Source: Isoptericola halotolerans (GTDB taxonomy: Bacteria; Actinomycetota; Actinomycetes; Actinomycetales; Cellulomonadaceae). From it: a DNA stretch of 64,000 nt. The notes beneath the pieces are model-generated. The model was given only the letters and a program-made list of their open reading frames with translations. It was not told where the DNA came from and ran no database searches. Positions 7,926 to 18,666 of this stretch are shown here, piece by piece; the first letter of the stretch is position 1; every line of letters begins with the position of its first letter. The stretch covers positions 124,001 through 188,000 of the forward strand of contig NZ_PVTX01000002.1 in assembly GCF_003003075.1 (NCBI RefSeq), written 5' to 3'. The position numbers and the translations under genes are program-made.

Positions 7926-8655
7926 CGTCGACGTCGGCGGGCTGCCCGACGGCGAAGGCGACGGCCCGCGCGACGGCGTCCGCCGGGATGCTCGCCGCCC
8001 TGTAGGTCTCCATCGCCGAGGCGGCGAGCGGGTCCGTGATGTGGTCCGCCAGCTCGCTCGCCACGACGCCGGGCGAGATCGTCGTCACCCGGATGCTCGG
8101 GTCGGACTCCTGCCGCAGCCCTTCGGTCAGCGCCCAGGCCGCGTACTTGGTGGCGGAGTACACCGCCGAGGTGGGGACGACCTCGTGGGCGCCGATGGAG
8201 GCGACGGTCACCACGTGCCCGCCGCCCTGGGCGCGAAAGTGCGGCAGGACGGCCGCGATGCCGTGCAGGAGCCCCCGGACGTTGACGTCGAGCATGCGGT
8301 CCCACTCGTCGACCAGCAGCGCGTCGAGCCGGGACAGCAGCATCACGCCGGCGTTGCCGACCAGGACGTCGAGGCGGCCGCGGTCGGCGACCACGGCGTC
8401 CACCAGCGTGCTCACCGCGGTCCGGTCGGTCACGTCGAGGCCGCGGGCCTCGGCGCTGTGTCCCTGGTCGCGCAGCTGCGCCACCACGGTGTCGAGCCGG
8501 TCGGTGCGCCGGGCGGTCAGGACCACGTGGTGCCCGTCCGCGGCGAGGCGGCGGGCGGTCGCCTCGCCGATCCCGCTGCTGGCCCCCGTCACGAGGACGG
8601 TCTTGCCGGTCGAGGTCTCGGTCGTGCTCGTCGTGTTCGTCGTGTGGGTCGTCAT
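7888..8655 (-). CDS. SDR family NAD(P)-dependent oxidoreductase
   Basis: 255 residues, a classical short-chain dehydrogenase. The cofactor glycine motif TGASSGIG is at 23-30, NAG at 101-103, and the catalytic triad Ser153, Tyr166, Lys170 is in VASIG...VYSATKYA. RRTDRL after beta-2 suggests NADP preference. A threonine-rich leader (MTTHTTNTTSTTETSTG) precedes the Rossmann fold. The ATG at 8655 fits the family length; upstream codons are antisense to the divergent regulator. The gene is transcribed away from an XRE-type regulator 102 bases off, a common pairing in which the regulator represses the oxidoreductase. The substrate is unknown. Confidence 0.9.
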   Translation of the reverse strand: MTTHTTNTTSTTETSTGKTVLVTGASSGIGEATARRLAADGHHVVLTARRTDRLDTVVAQLRDQGHSAEARGLDVTDRTAVSTLVDAVVADRGRLDVLVGNAGVMLLSRLDALLVDEWDRMLDVNVRGLLHGIAAVLPHFRAQGGGHVVTVASIGAHEVVPTSAVYSATKYAAWALTEGLRQESDPSIRVTTISPGVVASELADHITDPLAASAMETYRAASIPADAVARAVAFAVGQPADVDVNEIVVRPAAQR

Positions 8656-8744
8656 GCCGTCGACCCTCCTCGCCGCTCGCCGGCCCCGGAAGGACGTGCC
8701 GTGCCTGGGAGCGGCGCACCCTCCCTCACGAGCCCGGCCCGACC

Positions 8745-8757
8745 TAGCATCGGGACC
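8745..8757 (+). promoter_or_regulatory. -10 element for leaderless XRE-regulator transcript
   Basis: TAGCAT at 8745-8750 lies seven bases before the ATG at 8758, and no Shine-Dalgarno sequence precedes that ATG. This spacing puts the transcription start at the A of the start codon. The same geometry recurs at many other plus-strand genes in the window (for example 13162, 53568, 56306, 59911 and 61649). Confidence 0.6.
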
Positions 8758-9627
8758 ATGGCCTCGACCCCGCTCGGCGACTTCCTCCGCGGCCGGCGCG
8801 CCCGCGTGACCCCGCACGCGGCCGGGGTGCCGGTCGTGGGGGTGCGCCGCGTGCCGGGCCTGCGGCGCGAGGAGGTCGCGATGCTGGCCGGGATGAGCGT
8901 CGACTACTACGTCCGCCTCGAGCAGGGCCGCGAGCGCCACCCGTCGGCACAGGTGCTGGACGCGCTGAGCCAGGTGCTGCAGCTCGACGACGACGCCCGG
9001 CTGCACCTGTACCGGATCGCCGGTCTCGCCCCCGCACCGGGACGGTCGACGCTGCCCGAGCAGGTCGACGCCGGGCTGGCCGACCTGCTGGACCGGTGGC
9101 CGGACACTCCCGCGATCGTCGTCGGCCGCGCCTACGACGTGCTGGCCACCAACGCCCTGGCCGGCGCGCTCTTCGACGGCTTCGACGACGGCGCGAACCT
9201 GGTCCTCGCGGTGTTCCTCGATCCCGCGGCACGCACGTTCTACCCGGACTGGGACGAGGTGGCGAGCAGGACGGTCGCGGGCTTCCGGCTCCTGCACGGA
9301 GCCTTCCCCCACGATCCGCGGATCGGCGAGGTGCTGCGCACCGTGACCGCGCAGAGCACCGAGTTCGCCGACCGGTGGGCACGCCACGACGCGCGCGGCA
9401 AGGGGCACGGCACCAAGCGGTTCCACCACCCGGACGTCGGCGGGCTCACGCTGCGCATGCAGACCTTCGACGTCCCCGCGAGCCCCGGTCAGCAGCTCGT
9501 GGTCTACCACGCCCACGACGAGTCGAGCGCGGAGGCCCTCCGGCTGCTGGGGTCGCTCGCCGCCACCCGCAGCGCGTCGCAGGCCTGGGCCCCGCCGGGC
9601 CGGCCGCCGTCGGGCGGTCTGCCATGA
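8758..9627 (+). CDS. XRE-type helix-turn-helix regulator with MmyB-like ligand-binding domain
   Basis: 289 residues. The N-terminal domain (about 5-80) holds the characteristic GVRRVPGLRREEVAMLAGMSVDYY...LEQGRERHPSAQVLDALSQVL, an HTH of the actinobacterial XRE/MmyB class. The C-terminal 190 residues (ARLHLYRIAGL onward, with RAYDVLATNALAGALF and an FYPDWDEVASRTVAGFR stretch) match the MmyB-like domain thought to bind fatty-acyl or other hydrophobic ligands. It is divergent from the SDR gene, which is its probable target. The transcript appears leaderless (TAGCAT box seven bases upstream). The tail is proline/glycine-rich and ends next to the lysozyme gene. Confidence 0.9.
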   Translation: MASTPLGDFLRGRRARVTPHAAGVPVVGVRRVPGLRREEVAMLAGMSVDYYVRLEQGRERHPSAQVLDALSQVLQLDDDARLHLYRIAGLAPAPGRSTLPEQVDAGLADLLDRWPDTPAIVVGRAYDVLATNALAGALFDGFDDGANLVLAVFLDPAARTFYPDWDEVASRTVAGFRLLHGAFPHDPRIGEVLRTVTAQSTEFADRWARHDARGKGHGTKRFHHPDVGGLTLRMQTFDVPASPGQQLVVYHAHDESSAEALRLLGSLAATRSASQAWAPPGRPPSGGLP

Positions 9628-9634
9628 TCGCCCG

Positions 9635-10381
9635 GTGAGCGAGCGCAGCGGACGACGTCGGTGGTGGGCCCTGGGTGCGCTGGCGGTGGGTGTGCTGGTG
9701 GTCGCCGTCGCGGCCGCCCTGGTCTGGGAGGGCGTCCTGTGGCCGAACCGGCTCGCCGCGGACGGCTACGACGTGCGCGGCGTCGACGTCTCTGCCTACC
9801 AGGGTAAGATCGACTGGCCGGTCCTGGCCGCGCAGGACCTCGACTTCGCGTTCATCAAGGCGACCGAGGGGTCGAGCCACGTGGACGAGCGGTTCGCCGC
9901 GAGCTGGGCCGGCGCGCAGGAGACGGACCTGCTGGTGGGCGCCTACCACTTCCTCAGCTTCGAGAGCCCGGGCGCGGGCCAGGCGGCGCACCTGATCGAG
10001 CAGGTGCCGGCGACCCCGGGCACGCTGCCACCCGTCGTCGACGTCGAGTACTACGGCGACTTCGCGGCGGACCCGCCGTCGGTGACCGAGCTGCGCGGCA
10101 TCCTGGACCCGATGCTCGACGCGCTCGAGGAGCACTACGGTGCACCGCCCATCATCTACACGACCCAGGAGGTGCGGGAGGTCTACCTCGGTGCGGAGTA
10201 CGACCGCTACCCCCTGTGGATCCGCTCGGTGGCGCTCACCCCGGAGGTGCCGCGCCGCGTCTGGGAGTTCTGGCAGTACTCCGACCGCGACGTGCTCGAC
10301 GGGTACGCCGGCGAGGAGACGCACATCGACATGAACGTGTTCGACGGCTCCCTGGAGGACCTGCGCGCCCTGGCCCTCTGA
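9635..10381 (+). CDS. GH25 family lysozyme-like muramidase, membrane-anchored or secreted
   Basis: 248 residues from a GTG eight bases after the regulator stop. RRRWWALGALAVGVLVVAVAAALVW (9-33) is an N-terminal membrane anchor or uncleaved signal. The GH25 barrel follows: GVDVSAYQGKIDW with D51, FAFIKATEGSS, GAYHFL, and the catalytic pair in VVDVEYYG (D136, E138). IIYTTQ, PLWIRS and WEFWQYSD complete the barrel. These enzymes cleave the N-acetylmuramic acid to N-acetylglucosamine bond of peptidoglycan outside the cytoplasmic membrane. No separate wall-binding repeats are present. A CATGAT box at 9623-9628 suggests its own leaderless promoter inside the end of the previous gene. Confidence 0.9.
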   Translation: MSERSGRRRWWALGALAVGVLVVAVAAALVWEGVLWPNRLAADGYDVRGVDVSAYQGKIDWPVLAAQDLDFAFIKATEGSSHVDERFAASWAGAQETDLLVGAYHFLSFESPGAGQAAHLIEQVPATPGTLPPVVDVEYYGDFAADPPSVTELRGILDPMLDALEEHYGAPPIIYTTQEVREVYLGAEYDRYPLWIRSVALTPEVPRRVWEFWQYSDRDVLDGYAGEETHIDMNVFDGSLEDLRALAL

Positions 10382-10390
10382 GTCCCCGGC

Positions 10391-12379
<1,989 letters not shown>

Positions 12380-12469
12380 GTCACCACGCTACGTGCTGCC
12401 GCGACCCGCCCGGGGCCGGGGGCGCTCCCGCAGGGTGATGGGGGCCGGCTCGGGTTAGGGTTCGTCACC

Positions 12470-13039
12470 GTGACCGAGGTGACCCCGCCGCCGCCAGCTC
12501 TCCTGCCCGTCAGGACGAGCCGGCTCGTGCTGCGCACCTACCGGGACGACGACATCGACGCGCTGCTCGACTACTACGCCGACCCGGAGGTCGCCCGGTT
12601 CCTCCTCGAGGAGCCGTGGACGCGCGAGGTCGCCGAGACCCAGCTCGCGCTGCGCAAGCTGCGCACCGGCGTCGACGGGCCGGCGTCCGCGCTGGCGCTC
12701 GTCGTCGAGCACGAGGGGGCGGTCGTGGGCGACATCTCCCTGTGGACCACCGGGGACACCGTCTCCCGCGGCGAGGTCGGGTGGGCGTTCCACCCGGAGC
12801 ACGGCGGGCGCGGGTTCGCGACCGAGGCGCTGCGCTCGCTGCTCGGCATCGCGTTCGACCGGTACCGGATGCACCGGGTGGTCGCCCAGCTCGACGCCCG
12901 CAACGAGGCGTCCGCGCGGCTCTGCGAACGGGTCGGGATGGTGCGCGAGGGCAAGCTGCGCGCCGACTGGTGGTCGAAGGGCGAGTGGACCGACACCCTC
13001 GTCTACGGGATGCTCGCCCGCGAGTGGCAGCGGCCCTGA
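12470..13039 (+). CDS. GNAT family N-acetyltransferase (RimJ/RimL type)
   Basis: 189 residues from the GTG at 12470, with TAGGGT at 12456-12461 in leaderless position. The RimJ-like acetyltransferase_3 pattern is clear: RTSRLVLRTYRDDDIDALLDYYADPEVARFL, then VGWAFHPEHGGRGFATEALRSLL (acetyl-CoA loop Q/RxxGxG/A variant GGRGFA), RMHRVVAQLDARNEASARLCERVGMVREG and a C-terminal W...YGML. Such enzymes acetylate protein N-termini, antibiotics or small amines; the substrate is not predictable. The upstream neighbour is divergent, and a long palindrome follows 10 bases after the stop. Confidence 0.85.
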   Translation: MTEVTPPPPALLPVRTSRLVLRTYRDDDIDALLDYYADPEVARFLLEEPWTREVAETQLALRKLRTGVDGPASALALVVEHEGAVVGDISLWTTGDTVSRGEVGWAFHPEHGGRGFATEALRSLLGIAFDRYRMHRVVAQLDARNEASARLCERVGMVREGKLRADWWSKGEWTDTLVYGMLAREWQRP

Positions 13040-13049
13040 GCCGTCTGGT

Positions 13050-13105
13050 CGTCACTTCGTGTTCTGTCCGGCAGTCCGGACTGCCGAACAGAACACGAAG
13101 TGACG
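13050..13105. repeat. 56-bp near-perfect palindrome without spacer
   Basis: The arms 13050-13077 and 13078-13105 are reverse complements over 28 bases with a single mismatch (C at 13068 against the partner of A at 13087). The left arm begins CGTCACTTCGTGTTCTG and the right arm ends CAGAACACGAAGTGACG. It lies between the GNAT stop and the MFS start. As RNA it would form a 28-bp stem with practically no loop beyond the base turn, so it could act as a bidirectional terminator. Its length and loop-free symmetry are also compatible with a dispersed palindromic element. No T-run follows. Confidence 0.8.
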
Positions 13106-13174
13106 AAGAGAGCCGGAGGACGGCCGTCGCACAAGGGCGGGACGCCCCCGCTCGGCACGCATAGAATCGTTTCG

Positions 13175-14401
13175 ATGAACACCGTCGGCCCTGCCGTCGA
13201 CGCCCGCCGCGCCACGATCATCCTCGTCGCGCTGGCCGCCTCGACGTTCCTCTTCGTGACCGTGGAGTCACTGCCCTCGGGCCTGCTCACCCTCATGGCG
13301 CCGGACCTCGACCGACCGACCTCCCAGATCGGCCTGCTGGTCACCGCCTACGCCCTCGTGGTGCTGGTCAGCTCCGTGCCGCTCGCGCACGTCACCCGGA
13401 GCATCCCCCGGCGGTGGGTGCTCTCCGCCTGCGCCGGCGTCGCCGCCGTCGCCACGCTGTGGGCCGCGCTGACGCCGTCGTACGAGCAGCTCATGATCGC
13501 CCGCGTGGTGACCGCGCTCGCCCAGGCGCTGTTCTGGGTGGCCGTGGTGCCCGCCACCGCCGGGCTGTTCCCGCCGGGACAGCGCGGCAAGGCCATGGCC
13601 CGGCTCGCGATCGGCAACTCGCTCGCCCCTGTGCTGGGCGTGCCGGCCGGGACCTGGCTCGGCGAGCTCACCTCGTGGCGGGTCACCTTCGTCGCCGTCG
13701 CGGTGCTGTCCACGATCATCACCGTCATCGTCATCGCCCTGTTCCCTTCCGTGGCGCCGTCGGCCGGCGGGGCGAGCGAGGCGCCGTTCCCGTCGGGACG
13801 GCGGTTCGGGTTCCTCATGGTCACCACGGTGCTGGTGGTCACCGGCGCGTTCGGCGTGATCACGTTCGTCACCCAGTACCTGCAGGACGTCGCGGGCTAC
13901 ACGCAGTCCGACATCCCGGCCCTGCTCCTGCTGCAGGGCGGTGCGGGCGTGGTGGGCGCCGTCGTCGTCGGCCGGTTCCTCGACAAGCGCCCCGTGGGCG
14001 CCTACCTCGTCGGGGCCACGGTGCTGGTCGTCGCGCTGGTGGGCCTGTGGGCCGTCGGCGAGTCGCCGGTGGGGGCCGTGGCGTGCCTGGCCCTCTTCGG
14101 GTTCGCGTTCTCCACCGTGCCGCCCGTGCTGTCCCACCGCGTGCTGCTGGTCGCGCCCCGCGGGACCAACATGGGGCAGGCGATCTCGTCGTCGCTGTTC
14201 AACCTGGGGATCGCGGCCGGCTCCGGACTCGGGGCGCTGCTGGTGTCGATGGTCGGCGTACGGGCCGTGCCGCTGGTCAGCGCGGGGTTGGTGCTGCTGG
14301 CGCTCGCTGTCGCGCTGGTCGAGAAGCGGATGTGCGCACCGCTCGACTCGGTGGCACGGCGGGCCGTCGACGAGGTCGTCGCGGAGGACCTCTCCGCGTG
14401 A
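13175..14401 (+). CDS. MFS transporter (DHA1-type drug/sugar efflux)
   Basis: 408 residues with about 12 predicted membrane helices. The N-terminal half shows TVESLPSGLLTLMAPDL, the DHA1-type loop SIPRRWVLSACAG in place of the usual GxLaDrxGrr, and motif C-like ALAQALFWVAVVPATAGLF...GKAMARLAIGNSLAPVLGVPAGTWLGE, which marks antiporters such as chloramphenicol or arabinose exporters. The ATG at 13175 is preceded by TAGAAT at 13162-13167, a near-consensus -10 box in leaderless position. Proton-driven efflux of a small hydrophobic compound is likely; the substrate is unknown. It ends ten bases from the convergent hydrolase gene. Confidence 0.88.
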   Translation: MNTVGPAVDARRATIILVALAASTFLFVTVESLPSGLLTLMAPDLDRPTSQIGLLVTAYALVVLVSSVPLAHVTRSIPRRWVLSACAGVAAVATLWAALTPSYEQLMIARVVTALAQALFWVAVVPATAGLFPPGQRGKAMARLAIGNSLAPVLGVPAGTWLGELTSWRVTFVAVAVLSTIITVIVIALFPSVAPSAGGASEAPFPSGRRFGFLMVTTVLVVTGAFGVITFVTQYLQDVAGYTQSDIPALLLLQGGAGVVGAVVVGRFLDKRPVGAYLVGATVLVVALVGLWAVGESPVGAVACLALFGFAFSTVPPVLSHRVLLVAPRGTNMGQAISSSLFNLGIAAGSGLGALLVSMVGVRAVPLVSAGLVLLALAVALVEKRMCAPLDSVARRAVDEVVAEDLSA

Positions 14402-14411
14402 CCGCCGCCGC

Positions 14412-16001
14412 TCACAGGCCGGCGAGCAGAGCGGCGATCTCGGCGCGCACCGCAGGCTCGCCCGCGTACGACGAGTGGTCGCAGCGGACGTGGAGCGCGG
14501 TGACGTCCCGGCCGGCGGTCGCCGAGGCGACGGCGACCACACGGTCGTTCGCCCCGTCGAAGAGGCCACGGAAGAACCCCGGGAACGCACCCCACGAGTC
14601 GCCGCCGACGCCGTCCGGGGCCACCGACCCGGCCGCGGCCACGAACGGCGGGCCCGGCGTGGCGCGCAACCGCCCGAGGCAGCTCGACCGGGCGTGCATG
14701 TCACGGATCCCCTCCGGCAGCTGAGACCGCAGCTCGCGCAGCACCGCCCGCGTGAGGACGTCGACGACCGGACCCGACGTCGACCGCAGGGCGGCGAGAC
14801 CGGCGGCCAGCCCGCGGCGGCCACGCTCCGTCACGTCGATGACCGGGGTGCCGCCGAACGGTGCGCCGAGGGTGAGCGTGCGCACCGTGACGCCGTCGGC
14901 GGCCAGCAGGATCCCGGCGTCCCGCGCGACGAGGCCGCCGCGGGAGTGCCCGACCAGCAGCACGGACGCCGCCCCGAGCGCTCGCACCCCGGCGACCAGC
15001 TCGTCCACGCTCTCCCAGATCGGCAGCCAGGTGTCGTGCTCGAACCGCAGCACGGGCACGTCGACCCCCGCGGCGCCCACGACGTCGAGCACGGTCTCCG
15101 CCAACGGGATCGCGCAGCTCATCGTGCCGTGCACGACGACGACGGCCCGGTCGTGGGGACCGGCGTCGGCGAGCTCGGGCGTCGCCGCCGCGACGTGCGG
15201 CAGCGCCCGGCGGTGCCGCGCCAGGCGGGCGCTGCGGCTCGGGTCCCGCGAGCCGGTGAAGGTGCTGCCCGACCTCCGCCGCAGCAGACGGCCCACCAGG
15301 TAGCCGGCCCGGCCCCCGACGGACAACGGCACGTCCACGCGCGCGTCGCCGGGATGGACGGTCGCATCACCGTCGGTCACCGCGGTGCCGGTGCCCACGT
15401 AGGTGCGCCAGGCGACGGCGACGTCGCCGTCGTCCACCCAGGGGCCGTCCCACCCGCGTCTCATCGCCACCTCGACCGCCTCCTGGACGAACGGGCCGTC
15501 GGGGTCGGCGTCCTCCGTGAGGTCCAGGGTGACGCCGGTCGTCCCGGGCGGCAGCACCGCGACGAACGCGTCGGGGGCATAGATCGTCACACCGCTGCGG
15601 GTGGTCTCCGTGTCGAGCAGGCGGGTCCACAGCCAGCCGTCGTGGGACTCCGCGTCGAACCACAGGTCCCCCGTGCGGTGCAGGACGTCCTGGATCGGCT
15701 GGAGCGCGCCGCGGGACGGCAGCTCCGTGGAACCGAGCGGGCTCCAGGTCTCCGGGCTCTCCCCCAGCACGACGTGCGAGTCGGCTGCCTCCCGGAGGAG
15801 CCGCTCGGTCAGTGCGCGGGACGGAGGCTCTCCCCGGACCTGGCCGAGGAGCTCCGCGAGCGCCCCCGCGGCCTCTTCCGGGACCATCTGGCGGGCGAGC
15901 ACGCCCGCCACGCCCTCGGCCGGCATGCGGGACTCGTCGCCCCACCACAGCAGCGGGACGGTGCGCTCGCGGCCCTCGACCTGCGCACGCACCCGGACCA
16001 T
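14412..16001 (-). CDS. Alpha/beta hydrolase (lipase/esterase-like) with N-terminal extension
   Basis: 529 residues. The C-terminal half is an alpha/beta-hydrolase: oxyanion-side VVVVHGTMS, nucleophile elbow GHSRGG with Ser353, LTLGAPFGG after it, a DRVVAVASA segment with the probable acid, and a late His in VRCDHSSYAGEP. The N-terminal 200 residues (a CHAT/effector-like segment with VTIYAPDAFVAVLPPGTTG and a jelly-roll-like stretch) have no family I can name. No signal peptide is visible, so a cytoplasmic location is expected. The ATG at 16001 gives the first coherent reading. It is divergent from the YchJ gene. Confidence 0.75.
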   Translation of the reverse strand: MVRVRAQVEGRERTVPLLWWGDESRMPAEGVAGVLARQMVPEEAAGALAELLGQVRGEPPSRALTERLLREAADSHVVLGESPETWSPLGSTELPSRGALQPIQDVLHRTGDLWFDAESHDGWLWTRLLDTETTRSGVTIYAPDAFVAVLPPGTTGVTLDLTEDADPDGPFVQEAVEVAMRRGWDGPWVDDGDVAVAWRTYVGTGTAVTDGDATVHPGDARVDVPLSVGGRAGYLVGRLLRRRSGSTFTGSRDPSRSARLARHRRALPHVAAATPELADAGPHDRAVVVVHGTMSCAIPLAETVLDVVGAAGVDVPVLRFEHDTWLPIWESVDELVAGVRALGAASVLLVGHSRGGLVARDAGILLAADGVTVRTLTLGAPFGGTPVIDVTERGRRGLAAGLAALRSTSGPVVDVLTRAVLRELRSQLPEGIRDMHARSSCLGRLRATPGPPFVAAAGSVAPDGVGGDSWGAFPGFFRGLFDGANDRVVAVASATAGRDVTALHVRCDHSSYAGEPAVRAEIAALLAGL

Positions 16002-16115
16002 GGAGCCCCCCGTCGACGGAACTGCTCCCAGGTCTACTGCACCGCCCGGGGTCGCGCACCGAACCGGCGACGAGTTCACCCAGGTGAACAACGGGCCTGC
16101 GGCATCATGGTCGCC

Positions 16116-16577
16116 ATGGACGACGCCGCGCGCTGCCCCTGCCTGACCGGCCTGCCGTACGGCGAGTGCTGCGGGCCGCTGCACGCCGGCGCACGGACGG
16201 CCGGCACCGCCGAGGCGCTGATGCGGTCGCGGTACGCGGCCTTCGCCGTCGGCGACGCGGCGTATCTGCTGCAGACGTGGCACCCGACCACGAGGCCGTC
16301 GTCGCTCACGTTGGACCCGGACCAGCAGTGGCGCCGGCTCGACGTCCTGGCCACGCGCGGCGGTGGCCCGTTCGACGACGACGGCGAGGTGGAGTTCGTC
16401 GCGACGTTCCGGTCGGCGGTGGGTGCTGGCGCGGGTGCCGGTGCTGGTGCTGGCGCGGGTGCGGGTGCGGCTGGCGGTGTGGACGGGCCCTCGGCGCGCG
16501 GGCGGCTGCACGAGGTGAGCCGGTTCGTCCGCGAGGACGGCCGGTGGTTCTACGTGGACGGGGACGTCGCGGGGTGA
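16116..16577 (+). CDS. YchJ family protein (UPF0225, SEC-C-type zinc motif)
   Basis: 153 residues from the ATG at 16116; a nearby in-frame ATG at 16107 is possible. CATCAT at 16103-16108 fits a leaderless start at 16116. The N-terminus CPC...YGECCGPLHAG is the zinc-binding cysteine cluster, followed by TAEALMRSRYAAFAVGDAAYLLQTWHPTTRP and the NTF2-like core with WRRLDVLATRGG...GEVEFVATF. The C-terminus HEVSRFVREDGRWFYVDGD completes the family. Function is unknown; the fold suggests a zinc-dependent binding protein. An alanine-glycine run (GAGAGAGAGAGAGAGAA) encoded by tandem hexamers interrupts the loop before HEVSRF, where relatives usually have a short turn. Confidence 0.9.
   Translation: MDDAARCPCLTGLPYGECCGPLHAGARTAGTAEALMRSRYAAFAVGDAAYLLQTWHPTTRPSSLTLDPDQQWRRLDVLATRGGGPFDDDGEVEFVATFRSAVGAGAGAGAGAGAGAGAAGGVDGPSARGRLHEVSRFVREDGRWFYVDGDVAG
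16422..16469 (+). repeat. Tandem 6-bp repeat (GGNGCN) x 8 inside the YchJ gene
   Basis: Eight consecutive hexamers of the form GGTGCT, GGCGCG or GGTGCC encode a Gly-Ala run. The unit is a multiple of three, so slippage would change loop length without shifting frame. Confidence 0.8.
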
Positions 16578-16683
16578 AATGACGGGCGGTGGGTAGTTCT
16601 GCCCGTGGACGCCCCTTCCGCCCTGGTCGGCGGCTCGGTACGGTCAGCATCCCGCCACCAACCACCACCAAGGGGACAAATCC

Positions 16684-18594
16684 GTGACCGACCACCCGCC
16701 GCCGTACCCCGGCACGCCCGCCGAACCGCCGACCGACGACTCTGCTGAGCCCGCGACGCCTGCCGAGGGCTCGGCGCCTGCAGCGGACTCGGCGCCCGCC
16801 GAGGCCGCAGCCGCGGCGCCCGTGCGGCGCTCGCGCAAGGGCCTCGTGATCGGCGGCTCGATCGCCGCCGGGCTCCTCGTGCTCGGCGGCGCGGGCGCTG
16901 CCGCCTACGCCATGCTGGACGGCGGTGGCGCTCAGCCCGAGGCGGCCCTGCCGGCGTCCACCATCGGGTACGTGCGCGTTGACCTCGACCCGTCCGCCGA
17001 GCAGAAGATCAACCTGCTGCGGCTGGCCGACCGGCTGCCGGATCTCTCCGCGGACCTGGGCGTCGAGATCGACGAGGACTCCGACCTCAAGCAGGTCATC
17101 GCCGAGGCGGTCACCGCGAGCGGCGAGTGCGACCTCGACTACGACGCCGACATCGCCCCGTGGATCGGGGACCGCGGCGCGCTCGCCGCAGTCCCGGGCG
17201 ACGACGGCGAGCCGCAGCCGGTGTGGGTGCTGGCCGTGACCGACGAGGACGCCGCGCGGCCCGCGCTCGAGTCCGGCCTGGGATGCGGCGAGACGATCGG
17301 CGCCGACCAGGTCGCCTTCACCGAGGGGTACGCGATCGTCACCGACGGCGTGCCCGCCGCCGACGTCGTGGCCGACACCGAGCAGGGCTCGCTCGCGGAC
17401 GACGCGACCTTCGCCGCGGACATGGCAGCGCTCGGTGACCCGGGGCTCGTGTCCTTCTGGGCCGACGCCGAGGCCGCCCTCGACTGGTCGCTCGCCGCGA
17501 TCCCGGAGCTGACCGACGGCGCGCTGCCCGAGAACGACCTGAAGAACCTCGAAGCCCTCACCACCGCGGCCGGCGCCCTGCGCGTCAACCCGGACGGGAT
17601 CGAGCTCGAGACCCTCTCCGCCGGGGACGAGGCCGTCGTCGCGCCGTACCGGGCGAGCGGCACCTCGGTGACCACCGCGCTGCCCGAGACCACCCTGCTG
17701 GCGCTCGGGGGCTCGACCACGCCGGACGCCGTCGACGACGCCTGGGAGCAGTTCCGCGAGCTGTACGACTCGATGGGGTCGTCGCTCGGTGGCGGCGCGC
17801 TGATGTCGAGCACCGGCGCCGGCGTCACCGCACCGACGGGCCGGACCGCGCCGACGGGGCCGGTCGGCGGTGACGTCGACCCGTTGGAGGAGTACTGCCT
17901 GGAGGCGTCCAAGGAGAGCCTCGGGATCACCGGCGACGACCTCTCGGACGACGAGCAGATGATGATCGACGTCTTCATGGACGCCTGCACGGGCGCGGCG
18001 GCCGAGGAGCCGGCGACCGTCGCGGACGACCCCTGGGGCGGGGCCGGCCAGCCGGACTTCGACGGCATGGTGGCGCTCCTCGAGGAGGAGTACGACCTCC
18101 GCCTGCCCGACGACCTCAAGACGCTCGTCGGCGAGCAGGTCGTGCTCGCCGTCGACTCCCGCGGGCTGGAGTCGCTCGACGCGGTCGAGGGCATGGACGA
18201 CGTCTCGGCGGGCTTGCGCACCGTCGGCGACACGGATGCCCTGCAGGACCTCTCCGGCCGGATCGACAGCCTCCTGACCGAGTCGGACATGGACCCGCTG
18301 GCCACGTCGCCCGCCGACGACGGGTTCGTGTTCGCCACGAACGGCGCGTACGCCGACGAGCTGGCCGGCGACGGCGGCCTCGGGTCCACCGACGCCTACC
18401 GCAGCGTCGTCAGCCCCGAGGACGTGAGCGGCGTGATGTACGTGGACGTCGACCGGCTCACGGAGGTGCTGCGACCCGTCCTGGAGTCCGACCCGACGGC
18501 CCTCGGCTACCTCGAGCCGCTGCGCGCGGCCGGCATGACCACCAGCGCCGACGACACGTACGCGAAGGCGACGTTCCGCGTCAGCTTCGACTGA
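16684..18594 (+). CDS. DUF3352 domain-containing protein, single-pass membrane protein
   Basis: 636 residues from a GTG with AGGGGA seven bases upstream; a TACGGT box at 16639-16644 gives a plausible leadered promoter, unlike the leaderless neighbours. The first roughly 55 residues are a proline/alanine-rich cytoplasmic segment. RRSRKG and one membrane helix (IGGSIAAGLLVLGGAGAAAYAML) follow, and then a large acidic extracytoplasmic domain with the DUF3352 start PASTIGYVRVDLDPSAEQKINLLRLADRLP. An internal insert is rich in acidic residues and contains two cysteines (EEYCLEA, MDACTGA). The C-terminus returns to the family's VMYVDVDRL...LRAAGMTT. Function is unknown; members are common in Actinobacteria. 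Confidence 0.85.
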   Translation: MTDHPPPYPGTPAEPPTDDSAEPATPAEGSAPAADSAPAEAAAAAPVRRSRKGLVIGGSIAAGLLVLGGAGAAAYAMLDGGGAQPEAALPASTIGYVRVDLDPSAEQKINLLRLADRLPDLSADLGVEIDEDSDLKQVIAEAVTASGECDLDYDADIAPWIGDRGALAAVPGDDGEPQPVWVLAVTDEDAARPALESGLGCGETIGADQVAFTEGYAIVTDGVPAADVVADTEQGSLADDATFAADMAALGDPGLVSFWADAEAALDWSLAAIPELTDGALPENDLKNLEALTTAAGALRVNPDGIELETLSAGDEAVVAPYRASGTSVTTALPETTLLALGGSTTPDAVDDAWEQFRELYDSMGSSLGGGALMSSTGAGVTAPTGRTAPTGPVGGDVDPLEEYCLEASKESLGITGDDLSDDEQMMIDVFMDACTGAAAEEPATVADDPWGGAGQPDFDGMVALLEEEYDLRLPDDLKTLVGEQVVLAVDSRGLESLDAVEGMDDVSAGLRTVGDTDALQDLSGRIDSLLTESDMDPLATSPADDGFVFATNGAYADELAGDGGLGSTDAYRSVVSPEDVSGVMYVDVDRLTEVLRPVLESDPTALGYLEPLRAAGMTTSADDTYAKATFRVSFD

Positions 18595-18603
18595 CCGTCG
18601 CCC

Positions 18604-18641
18604 GGTCGTGGAGCGGTCCTGGACGGGGCCGTTCCACGACC
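18604..18641 (+). terminator. Intrinsic hairpin after DUF3352 gene
   Basis: GGTCGTGGAGCGG (18604-18616) pairs with CCGTTCCACGACC (18629-18641) over 13 bases with one G:U-type position and a 12-base loop. It starts ten bases after the DUF3352 stop and ends before the next promoter. It has no U-tract, as usual in high-GC actinobacteria. Confidence 0.65.
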
Positions 18642-18666
18642 TGGCCCGCTGAGAGACACTGGCCTC

